Shown in pieces: positions 1 to 5,954 of a stretch of 5,954 bases of DNA. This DNA is from Candidatus Neomicrothrix sp. UBA825 (GTDB lineage: Bacteria; Actinomycetota; Acidimicrobiia; Acidimicrobiales; UBA8592). The number at the start of each line of letters is the position of its first letter. Positions within the stretch are counted from its first letter, which is position 1. The stretch is from positions 941 through 6,894 of the forward strand of contig DBHP01000090.1 in NCBI GenBank assembly GCA_002295705.1. Direction: 5' to 3'. The notes beneath the pieces are model-generated. The model saw nothing but the letters and a program-made list of their open reading frames with translations. It was not told the DNA's origin and searched no databases. Both the position numbers and the translations under genes were made by a program.

Positions 1-146
1 TCAGGATCAGGATCAGGATCAGGGGTCGGCTCGGGATCAGGGTCAGGAGTCGGCTCGGGATCAGGATCGGGATCCGGATCAGGATCAGGATCAGGGTCAG
101 GATCAGGAGTCGGCTCGGGATCAGGCTCGGGATCAGGAGTCGGCTC
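1..146 (-). repeat. Pro-Asp/Pro-Glu coding repeat forming the kinase C-terminal tail
   Basis: This is a degenerate 6-bp repeat (tcagga and variants on the plus strand) interrupted by the block gtcggctcggga at 25, 49 and 109, with a partial copy at 139. The spacings between blocks (24, 60 and 30 bp) are all multiples of six. Read on the minus strand it encodes alternating Pro-Asp and Pro-Glu with a Pro-Thr at each interruption, at least 47 residues starting at about residue 656. Every unit keeps the reading frame in two-codon steps. The array reaches base 1, so its full length is unknown. Such a tail should be extended, rigid and strongly acidic, and would lie outside the membrane beyond PASTA 4. 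Confidence 0.93.
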
Positions 147-2108
147 AATAGCTACCCCAACACAAATGGTTATTGTTATGCCTGGTTCAACTAAGCCAGA
201 GCCAGATGGATATGGATCTTGGGAAGCAACTAGCCCGACATTGGGATCCGCGGGATCAACTGGACACTCTTCTTGAGGTGCAACCATAAACCCACTGTCT
301 CCCAAAATGATTGCAGCCGCAGCTGCACTTTCGCCAATCACTACGGGTAACTCAACTAATGATGGCCCAATTGAAATTTGTATTACAACAGGCTGACCTA
401 CGTCGTGTTCAGTTCCAAATTCCGGAACCGTAGCAACAACCCTTCCCTCAGCAATAAAGTCATCATTAACCTCTTGAACAGAAGTGATCCAACCATACTT
501 TTCCTCTAATTCAAAAACGGCAACTGATAAAGCCTGTCCAGTTAGGTTCGGAACCTGATCACTAATACGACCATCTGCAATTTGAAGTCCTATAACAGAA
601 GTCGGCTCTATAAAAGAGCTTGCTTCCGGTTCTTGTTCTGCGACTACACCCGTATCGTATTCATTAGTTTTGATTTTACGTATTTCAATATTCACGAACC
701 CCTGGTTCTTTAATCTATTAAAAGCCTCTTCTTCTGTGAGGCCCACTACAATTGGAACTTGAATTGATTCGGGGCCCACACTTATGACAATGGCAACAGT
801 CTCTCCTTCTTCCAATTCGGTGCCTTGTAATGGAAATTGGCTGAGGACTCTATCAGAAGGCACATCATCCCTAACTTCGGTCGTTATACGCCCTACTTGA
901 AGTCCGCGCGACTGTAATAACGCAATTGCCTGACCTCTATCAAGATCAATGACTAGTGGGACAATAATTCCAGTCGGAGAGACTGGTTCAATCTGTTCTA
1001 GAGTAATTTGATCTGTATCCGAACTTGTGGTGTCCTGAACAAAATCAACCAGCAATATTATCAGCGCAACTAATGTGCCAAGAAGACCCAATGTCAATAT
1101 CCCCCACAACCAGATCCTTCTATCCTGCCGCTCATATGGCTCATAATATTCAGGAGGGTATGGAGGGCCCGGTTCATCTAGTTCGATCACATCTCCTGAA
1201 ACTGGCTGAGTCATTGCACTAGTTTCAGGAGTAATGGCAGCTTGTTGCAGTGTGGAGTCATCCAACGAATATCGACCAGAAAGAAACCGTACTAGATCGT
1301 CTTGTAATTCGGCCGCTGAAGAGTATCGCTGTTCAGGTTTTTTATCTAGAAGTTTGGCAGTTATTATTTGCAAAGCTTCCGGAACCCCAGGTCGCTTTGT
1401 AGAAATAGGTTCTGGTTGTTCTTGAACATGTTTGTATGCAATTGAAATTGATGTTTCGCCAGTGAAAGGTAGAGTCCCCGTAAGCATTTCATACATCACT
1501 ACTCCTAATGAGTAGAGATCACTTCTCCCATCTACAGTCAACCCTTGAGCTTGTTCAGGAGAGAAATAGTTCGCTGTCCCCATGACAGCCCCTGCTTGAG
1601 TGAGATCTGCGTCCGAACTTGTCGATATCGCCGTTGCAATCCCAAAATCAGCAACTTTTATTTGACCAGTGTTAGAAATGATGACATTGCCTGATTTCAT
1701 ATCTCTATGTACAACATCACCTTCATGCGCAAAGCCAAGGGCAGAGGCTATACCATCTGCTATCTCAGCCACGCGTGCAGCTGGGAACGGACCTTCTTGA
1801 CGAATTATTTGAGATAATGTTCGGCCCTCTACGTATTCCATCACTATGTAGTAGGTATTTCGTTCCTTTCCCCAATCAAAAACTCCAACAATGTTGGGAT
1901 GGCTGAGATTCGCAGCTGCCTGCGCTTCTCTTCTGAAGCGCTCTACAAAATTTGGATCACTGGCAAATTCAGGGAAAAGAACTTTGACTGCAACAGGGCG
2001 TCCAAGCAATTGGTCTTCCCCGAGAAAAACTTCAGCCATTCCACCGCGAGCGAGTCGCTTTTTGAGTTCGTATCTTCCGCCGAAGATTATTGAGTCCTTA
2101 TCAGACAT
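1..2108 (-). CDS. pknB: PknB-type Ser/Thr kinase with four PASTA domains, 3' end cut by window edge
   Basis: Transmembrane Ser/Thr kinase that is expected to sense peptidoglycan or lipid II outside the cell and phosphorylate division and wall-synthesis proteins inside. The visible 702 residues run: kinase domain about 13-276, with a Gly-rich loop (ARGGMAEV, 20-27), Lys42, Glu61, HRDMKSGN (134-141) and DFG (154-156); a Pro/Tyr-rich juxtamembrane stretch (313-325); one membrane helix (about 332-354); PASTA domains at about 378-446, 447-514, 515-582 and 583-651; then a Pro-Asp/Pro-Glu tail from 655 that is still open at base 1. The ATG at 2108 is well supported: an in-frame TGA lies two codons upstream and the kinase fold begins within about a dozen residues. 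No clear Shine-Dalgarno precedes it. Odd points are Ala20 in place of the first loop glycine, only one of the two activation-loop threonines of M. tuberculosis PknB (Thr170 kept, Ala172 at the second), and only two cysteines, both in PASTA 4. The PP2C gene upstream is the likely antagonist. The symbol reflects family membership; orthology is inferred. Confidence 0.95.
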   Translation of the reverse strand, partial: MSDKDSIIFGGRYELKKRLARGGMAEVFLGEDQLLGRPVAVKVLFPEFASDPNFVERFRREAQAAANLSHPNIVGVFDWGKERNTYYIVMEYVEGRTLSQIIRQEGPFPAARVAEIADGIASALGFAHEGDVVHRDMKSGNVIISNTGQIKVADFGIATAISTSSDADLTQAGAVMGTANYFSPEQAQGLTVDGRSDLYSLGVVMYEMLTGTLPFTGETSISIAYKHVQEQPEPISTKRPGVPEALQIITAKLLDKKPEQRYSSAAELQDDLVRFLSGRYSLDDSTLQQAAITPETSAMTQPVSGDVIELDEPGPPYPPEYYEPYERQDRRIWLWGILTLGLLGTLVALIILLVDFVQDTTSSDTDQITLEQIEPVSPTGIIVPLVIDLDRGQAIALLQSRGLQVGRITTEVRDDVPSDRVLSQFPLQGTELEEGETVAIVISVGPESIQVPIVVGLTEEEAFNRLKNQGFVNIEIRKIKTNEYDTGVVAEQEPEASSFIEPTSVIGLQIADGRISDQVPNLTGQALSVAVFELEEKYGWITSVQEVNDDFIAEGRVVATVPEFGTEHDVGQPVVIQISIGPSLVELPVVIGESAAAAAIILGDSGFMVAPQEECPVDPADPNVGLVASQDPYPSGSGLVEPGITITICVGVAIEPTPDPEPDPEPTPDPDPDPDPDPDPDPDPEPTPDPDPEPTPDPDPDP

Positions 2109-2296
2109 AAATCAAGAGTTTAATAGCGTTTGATTGGATAGTACGTTCACCCTCCAAAGCAGTCATAAAAATGCAACAAATATTAGTCTTCAGATTCAAC
2201 TTTTGGAGCAGGTGAAATATTTGATATGCCGAACCCGCTGAAGGCGGAATAATGAGCAAATCGCGTTTACCTAACATGATTGGCTTGGATCAGTAC
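2109..2296. other. Spacer between phosphatase stop and kinase start
   Basis: This 188-bp stretch has no credible gene. It contains a perfect 8-bp inverted repeat, CAAATATT at 2177-2184 and AATATTTG at 2216-2223, with 31 bases between the arms; it is AT-rich and could be chance. A short ccgc/gcgg hairpin near 2234-2246 has no T-run on either strand, so it is not called a terminator. On the minus strand GGAGGG (2155-2150) lies about 42 bases before the kinase ATG, too far to serve as its ribosome binding site. The length would allow a separate kinase promoter, but no convincing -35/-10 pair was found. Confidence 0.5.
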
Positions 2297-3196
2297 TTAG
2301 GTAGTTCTAATTTTACTTATTTTTTCAACGAGACTTTTGAGTGCATTGGGGGGTTTCCTTTCAGTAGATTGCTCGCCTTCTTCTGGCGAAAGGGTCTGAA
2401 CGTCAAATTGAATATTTGAAGAGTTTCTCTTTTTTTTACCTGAAATAACATCTGCAACTATTGCTGTCACGTTATCTAAGCCTTCACTTTCCAGCGCTGA
2501 TTGAATTAGTTGATCTGCAGCTTTCTGAGGGTCAGATTTGGTTGAGAGTATTTCTGCGATCTTTGTGTCTGAAATCTCATTTGTAAGACCGTCAGAACAT
2601 AACAAATAACGATCTCCGACTATCAAGTCAATTTCCCATGCGTCAACTTCAATCATTGGTTGATGACCAAGTGAACGTGTTATCACATTACGGTGTGGAT
2701 GAGACCTTGCTTCAATTCCACTAATTTTTCCACTGTCAACAAGTTCTTGAACCAGACTATGGTCAACAGAAATTTGATGAAGTGCGTTGTTTGTGAAGAG
2801 ATATATCCTTGAGTCTCCTACATTGACCGCACCAATTCGCTGTGAGGTCTCCTCTGTATTTATTTCTGACAGGGCGCACAGAGTGGTTCCCATACCATCA
2901 AGATTTATGTTTTCCTGAGCTCTGACTTGTATGAGGTGATGAGCTTTTTGGACTAGTTCAGCAAACTCATTGATTGATTGGAACCCGTTAGCGCTAATAA
3001 GGGTAGTTACGGCTATTTCAGCAGCTATCTCGCCACCTTTATGTCCCCCCATACCGTCAGCAACAGTAATTAGATTTGAGGTAATCCCATATTTGTCCTG
3101 ATTCGAAGTTCTTACATTCCCAACATGAGTTGCTGCTCCACATTTAAACACAGATGGTTGAGATTGATTTTCAGTATTTAAGTGCTTATTACTCAT
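2297..3196 (-). CDS. PP2C-family Ser/Thr protein phosphatase (PstP/PrpC-like)
   Basis: Metal-dependent phosphatase of 299 residues, expected to remove phosphate from Ser and Thr and to reverse the neighbouring kinase. Visible PP2C motifs in order: TSNQDKYG with metal ligand Asp34; VADGMGGHKGGE with Asp47 and Gly48; GMGTTL (101-106); VNVGDSRIYLF (124-134); the VDHSLVQELV helix (144-153); RNVITRSLG (169-177); CSDGLTNEISD (200-210) with metal ligand Asp202; and DNVTAIVADV with Asp241. All catalytic aspartates are present. The first 15 or so residues are a polar extension, and residues 253-299 are a charged, low-hydrophobicity tail. Unlike M. tuberculosis PstP it has no membrane helix or outer domain, so it should be cytoplasmic, nearer in layout to Firmicutes PrpC/Stp. 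The ATG at 3196 is the only reasonable start, because an in-frame TGA lies 13 codons upstream with no ATG, GTG or TTG between. It has no evident Shine-Dalgarno. The gene is 73 bp after the enoyl-CoA hydratase-like gene and 188 bp before the kinase. Confidence 0.95.
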   Translation of the reverse strand: MSNKHLNTENQSQPSVFKCGAATHVGNVRTSNQDKYGITSNLITVADGMGGHKGGEIAAEIAVTTLISANGFQSINEFAELVQKAHHLIQVRAQENINLDGMGTTLCALSEINTEETSQRIGAVNVGDSRIYLFTNNALHQISVDHSLVQELVDSGKISGIEARSHPHRNVITRSLGHQPMIEVDAWEIDLIVGDRYLLCSDGLTNEISDTKIAEILSTKSDPQKAADQLIQSALESEGLDNVTAIVADVISGKKKRNSSNIQFDVQTLSPEEGEQSTERKPPNALKSLVEKISKIRTT

Positions 3197-3269
3197 TCGA
3201 GGACCATTAATTTGTTTCGTATATGGATGACATCATGTGCGGTAATTCCTCTTGGCCTTCTTGGATTCT

Positions 3270-4049
3270 TTAATTTCCTCTCCATTTTGGCTTTCGTTTC
3301 TCCTTAAATGCAGTTCTACCTTCGGTTGCGTCCTCTGTTTGATTTGCTACGATCCTCATCGTTTCTCCAAATCTTACCGCTTCAATCCAGCCCATGTTTT
3401 GAGTTCTGGTTGCTACTTCTTTTGTCGCCCTAACGGCAAGTGGTGCGGAGCGACATAGCTGTGTAGCTAGCTTGTTCGCCTCTTTCATCAATTCATCAGC
3501 GGAGCAGACTTTCCAAACAAAACCCATTTCATGAGCTCTTTTTGCTGTAATTGATTCACCAAGAAGCAGAAATTCCATTGCATGTGACCAATTTAATTTT
3601 TTAGGTAGGCGTATTGCGCCAACAATAGTAGGTATCCCGATAGTGACTTCAGGGTAACTAAATGTGGCTTCATTACTTGCGATAACAAAATCACAAAATG
3701 TTACAGCCGTTAATCCGTACCCTACACACGGGCCATTAACTGCAGCAATGACCGGTTTGTAAATTTCTTTCCCACTTTCAAAACTATTGATGGTGGGCTT
3801 TTCCCAGAAAGTTCCCTTAAAGTCACCTGTGCTCCCAGATGGGTCACGTAAGTCAGCCCCGCCACAGAAAGTAGTGCCGCTGCCAGTAAGGATCGCCACC
3901 CATGCAGTCTCATCTTCGCTGAACTTATCCCATGCGTCATTAAGTTCTTTACGCATTTGACCGTTGATTGCATTCTGCTTATCCGGTCGATTGTAAGTGA
4001 TTATTACAATATTCCCTGATTTCTCATAGAGTACAGTTTGATTTCCCAT
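3270..4049 (-). CDS. Enoyl-CoA hydratase/isomerase (crotonase) family protein
   Basis: A 259-residue crotonase-fold enzyme, the usual length for the family, expected to act on an acyl-CoA thioester in the cytoplasm. Visible features: NRPDKQNAING near 20-30; the first oxyanion-hole segment FCGGADL (61-67); the second segment AAVNGPCVGYGL (102-113); FSYPEVTIGI (130-139); and a typical C-terminal EGRTAFKEKRKPKW (243-256). Aligned by eye with rat mitochondrial enoyl-CoA hydratase, the position of catalytic Glu144 is Thr114 here, while Glu164 is kept as Glu134. A classical hydratase uses both, so this may be an isomerase, a hydrolase, a racemase-like member or a slow hydratase; the substrate cannot be told from sequence. 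The ATG at 4049 is preceded by an in-frame TGA 14 codons upstream with no other start between. No Shine-Dalgarno is evident. Its position between an amidase gene and a signalling pair has no obvious functional reason. Confidence 0.93.
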   Translation of the reverse strand: MGNQTVLYEKSGNIVIITYNRPDKQNAINGQMRKELNDAWDKFSEDETAWVAILTGSGTTFCGGADLRDPSGSTGDFKGTFWEKPTINSFESGKEIYKPVIAAVNGPCVGYGLTAVTFCDFVIASNEATFSYPEVTIGIPTIVGAIRLPKKLNWSHAMEFLLLGESITAKRAHEMGFVWKVCSADELMKEANKLATQLCRSAPLAVRATKEVATRTQNMGWIEAVRFGETMRIVANQTEDATEGRTAFKEKRKPKWRGN

Positions 4050-4102
4050 ATAAACACCAAAGTTTCGGAGATAAAGACTTCTTATAACTCAATTTAACCT
4101 AT

Positions 4103-4150
4103 TTACGTCCTAGGTCTCTGAGTAAGATATCTTCATCCTACACTACGTAA
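4103..4150. repeat. Imperfect inverted repeat just after the amidase stop codon
   Basis: Outer arms TTACGT (4103-4108) and ACGTAA (4145-4150) are exact reverse complements. Inner arms TAGG (4111-4114) and CCTA (4137-4140) also pair. The unpaired bases between the arm pairs are two on one side and four on the other. The loop contains the palindrome AAGATATCTT (4124-4133). On the minus strand the structure begins three bases past the amidase TAA. There is no T-run after it, so it is not a standard intrinsic terminator. It could be an mRNA 3'-end hairpin, a regulator site upstream of the hydratase-like gene, or chance. Confidence 0.35.
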
Positions 4151-4152
4151 TT

Positions 4153-5954
4153 TTATTCGTTTATAAGAAGAGCTTCCTTCAAGGCATTCTCTTCAAAATT
4201 AAAAAATAGGGGACTCCCCAAGTCTGGGTCTCTACATACGCTATACCCAGGAGCATCAGCTGCAGTAAAGTTACGCACAGAAGATAAGTAGCCTTGCTCA
4301 CTTGGCTTTGTTAGGTACTCTTCTAGAGCATCAGCCATCGCAACTGATACAGCTGGCAGATAATCAGGGGACTTTATTAGATTTGCCTCGGCCCTATTAG
4401 CCAAATATGCGAGCTCTACAAGAGTTGTCGGCGTTCTGGGTCTAGAGAGCATGCCGTATGTGTCTGTCCCACGATTATTTAGGACCCTTATCACGCCAGC
4501 ATCATATTGGCTTGTCCAAGAAATCCATGAGAATTTATCAAGGGCTTCATACACGGATTGATAAACAAGTGTGCCAAGTCTTGAAGAATTATTTGAATTG
4601 CTCTGGACAAATGCCTCAGTGCCAGGATGCCGAGATGGAGCAATGGTAGGCGCATTATGATGGATAGATATCATTGCGTCAGCTTGAAGGTGATCAGCAT
4701 ATAGCCCTCGTGATGCGAGTGGAATATGATAATTGCTTGATCGAACTAAAAAACTATTTATATCCCTTGAGGTTAGTTCACTCTTGAGTGCTTCAGATAC
4801 TGAAAGATTAACAGAGTGCTCTCGAAGTCCGAAGTAGCCGGCACCTCCATCGATACCTCCGTGTCCTGGATCAATAACTATCTGAATATCTTTTATTAGT
4901 TCTCCACCAATTGCTCTTTGGGATCTTCCACATGGGGTCCGAACAATATATTGAGCTACGGAACTATTGGTTGTTTGAGGAAGCTCAACCATAACGACAA
5001 CATTGACACCGGATAGTGTGACTAGGCCCAGAGGTGGGCGTTCAAGGGTGAGTTCGCTTGAAGTTCCTAAACGTCCCCAATAATCCATACTTTTATTATC
5101 GTCAGGGATTCCAGAAGTATTCTGATCTAAATAATTTGAGTTTTTAGGAACTATACCGTTCTTCGTTCCCCACAAAAGTGTGATTGTTCCTGAATCAAAT
5201 TGTGTGCCTATTGATTTAGCGCTGGAGGCAACTAGCAAATCAGTTTTTCCGTCACCATTGACATCAACATTACCTAGGGCGTCTCCCCAGTGGTCCGCAT
5301 GACTAATGCCTAAGTTTAATGGTATTTCATCTTGATGAATAGTTCTCGATTCCCTGCTGGTGAGAAGGCCCGCTGTTCCGGGAATTATTGTGATTGCTCC
5401 TGTTCGGATGAATGTCCCTGAACCTTCTGCGGGTGCTCCTATTACAAGATCTATTTTAGAATCACCATTAAAGTCACCAGTGGTTAGTACTGAACCCCAT
5501 CGGTCAAACGCTTCATTGCTATCCTGAATGCCGAAGCTGCCTTGATGTATTCGTGTGGATTTTTGAGATGAAATGCCATCTGTAGATCCATACAGAATGG
5601 TGATGCTCCCTGATTGTTGTTTTTCTCCTATGCTCTCATTGGGGGATCCTACTATTAAGTCGTCTATTTCGTCTTCATTGAAATCTCCGGATATTAGGGT
5701 TGAACCCCATTGATCATTTTCCTCATTTTTGCCTGGGATTCTGTGGCTATCTTGATGGAATCTCTTGGACGTTTTGGGGTTTAATCCTTCAGCACTTCCG
5801 TATATTATTGTGACTGCACCAGATGAGGCGAAAAAACCGTAGTCCTCGCCAGGTGCACCTACAGCAAGATCAGATATTTGGTCTCCATTAAAATCACCCT
5901 CTGCTAAGGAGAGACCCCAGTTATCATTGGTTTCATTTGCATCTGGAATGCCTT
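4153..5954 (-). CDS. FG-GAP beta-propeller protein fused to an N-acetylmuramoyl-L-alanine amidase, 5' end cut by window edge
   Basis: The frame stays open from the right edge (first full codon at 5952) to a TAA at 4153-4155, giving 599 visible residues. The first part holds tandem FG-GAP repeats, each with a calcium-loop motif such as DFNGDQISDL, as in integrin-type propellers. After about 60 linker residues comes an Amidase_3 domain (bases about 4887-4315) that should cut the bond between MurNAc and L-Ala in peptidoglycan. Its zinc ligands and catalytic residue are visible: His in DPGHGG (4861-4863), Glu in LREHSVNL (4819-4821), His in SIHHNA (4660-4662) and Glu in TTLVELAYLAN (4414-4416). 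About 53 residues follow, ending in a tail with no recognised motif. Two cysteines are visible, one on each side of the amidase core. The N-terminus, any signal peptide and further propeller blades lie outside the window. The TTG at 5238 should not be used as a start, because it falls inside a calcium loop of an open frame. The protein is presumably exported. Confidence 0.93.
   Translation of the reverse strand, partial: GIPDANETNDNWGLSLAEGDFNGDQISDLAVGAPGEDYGFFASSGAVTIIYGSAEGLNPKTSKRFHQDSHRIPGKNEENDQWGSTLISGDFNEDEIDDLIVGSPNESIGEKQQSGSITILYGSTDGISSQKSTRIHQGSFGIQDSNEAFDRWGSVLTTGDFNGDSKIDLVIGAPAEGSGTFIRTGAITIIPGTAGLLTSRESRTIHQDEIPLNLGISHADHWGDALGNVDVNGDGKTDLLVASSAKSIGTQFDSGTITLLWGTKNGIVPKNSNYLDQNTSGIPDDNKSMDYWGRLGTSSELTLERPPLGLVTLSGVNVVVMVELPQTTNSSVAQYIVRTPCGRSQRAIGGELIKDIQIVIDPGHGGIDGGAGYFGLREHSVNLSVSEALKSELTSRDINSFLVRSSNYHIPLASRGLYADHLQADAMISIHHNAPTIAPSRHPGTEAFVQSNSNNSSRLGTLVYQSVYEALDKFSWISWTSQYDAGVIRVLNNRGTDTYGMLSRPRTPTTLVELAYLANRAEANLIKSPDYLPAVSVAMADALEEYLTKPSEQGYLSSVRNFTAADAPGYSVCRDPDLGSPLFFNFEENALKEALLINE
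5070..5952 (-). repeat. Tandem FG-GAP repeats of exactly 210 bp (70 residues)
   Basis: Four full units start at 5952, 5742, 5532 and 5322, each exactly 210 bp with no insertion or deletion. A fifth, broken unit starts at 5112. Each unit opens with a GIPD-like turn, then a conserved Asp-x-Trp-Gly (NWG, QWG, RWG, HWG, YWG in the five copies), then an Asp-rich calcium loop (5895-5869, 5685-5659, 5475-5449 and 5265-5239), an LxVGxP-like strand, a GxxTIxYG-like strand and a HQ ending in most copies. The fifth unit keeps GIPD and DYWG but then loses the calcium loop and passes into the linker before the amidase. Protein motifs are well conserved while codons differ widely, which suggests old duplications under selection. 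More units probably lie upstream. Confidence 0.9.

Noticed and set aside
1..146. CRISPR-like array or intergenic satellite
   Set aside because: The units are 6 bp, have no spacers, and stay in frame with the kinase as Pro-Asp/Pro-Glu codons.
1025..1425. Short plus-strand frames at 1025-1222 and 1234-1425
   Set aside because: Both lie opposite the kinase gene, have no recognisable domain and no ribosome binding site, and are explained as shadows of the coding strand.
1891..2133. Overlapping plus-strand frames at 1891-2133 and 1899-2093
   Set aside because: They lie opposite the N-terminal lobe of the kinase, which is unambiguous on the minus strand.
2114..2155. Small upstream frame: GGAGGG followed by GTG at 2150 and 12 codons ending in TGA just before the kinase
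   Set aside because: The GGAGGG overlaps the GTG, leaving no spacing for ribosome binding, and no other start sits at a suitable distance. A peptide this short cannot be supported without relatives.
2234..2246. Terminator hairpin after the phosphatase
   Set aside because: The stem is only four G-C pairs and there is no T-run on either strand.
3722..3973. An 83-residue minus-strand frame inside the hydratase-like gene
   Set aside because: It overlaps a conserved crotonase gene in another frame and has no support of its own.
4062..4130. Promoter for the hydratase-like gene (TTACTC and TAGGTT about 18 bases apart on the minus strand)
   Set aside because: The match to a -35/-10 pair is weak, and similar matches are expected by chance in AT-rich spacer DNA.
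4153..5238. A 361-residue amidase starting at a TTG at 5238
   Set aside because: The same frame is open for all 714 bases to the window edge and encodes FG-GAP repeats. The TTG lies at the end of a calcium loop, so it is an internal leucine.

Overview
The window carries four genes, all on the minus strand, in the transcription order amidase, enoyl-CoA hydratase-like protein, PP2C phosphatase, PASTA kinase. The amidase (its 5' end) and the kinase (its 3' end) run off the window edges. The kinase domain closely resembles, from memory and not from a search, PknB-type kinases of the actinobacterial class Acidimicrobiia, for example the Ilumatobacter group. The DNA looks moderately AT-rich by eye, which would fit a marine, AT-leaning member of that class. 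This placement is an inference.

Layout from right to left, which is the direction of transcription. Bases 5954-4153: a surface or secreted protein with tandem FG-GAP (integrin-type beta-propeller) repeats of exactly 70 residues, joined to a C-terminal Amidase_3 peptidoglycan amidase domain with all expected zinc and catalytic residues. Bases 4152-4050: a spacer with an imperfect inverted repeat just after the amidase stop. Bases 4049-3270: a crotonase-fold protein that keeps one of the two classical hydratase glutamates. Bases 3196-2297: a soluble PP2C Ser/Thr phosphatase. Bases 2296-2109: a 188-bp spacer. Bases 2108-1: a Ser/Thr kinase with one membrane segment, four PASTA domains and a long Pro-Asp/Pro-Glu tail that continues past the window edge.

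The phosphatase and kinase form the expected antagonistic signalling pair. PASTA domains of this family bind peptidoglycan fragments and lipid II, and the amidase is predicted to cut peptidoglycan. A wall-cutting enzyme and a wall-sensing kinase/phosphatase pair therefore lie close together on one strand. The enoyl-CoA hydratase-like gene has no obvious link to wall biology. The spacers (188, 73 and 103 bp) are long enough for separate promoters, so a single operon is not proven. No mobile element, tRNA, rRNA or CRISPR array is visible.
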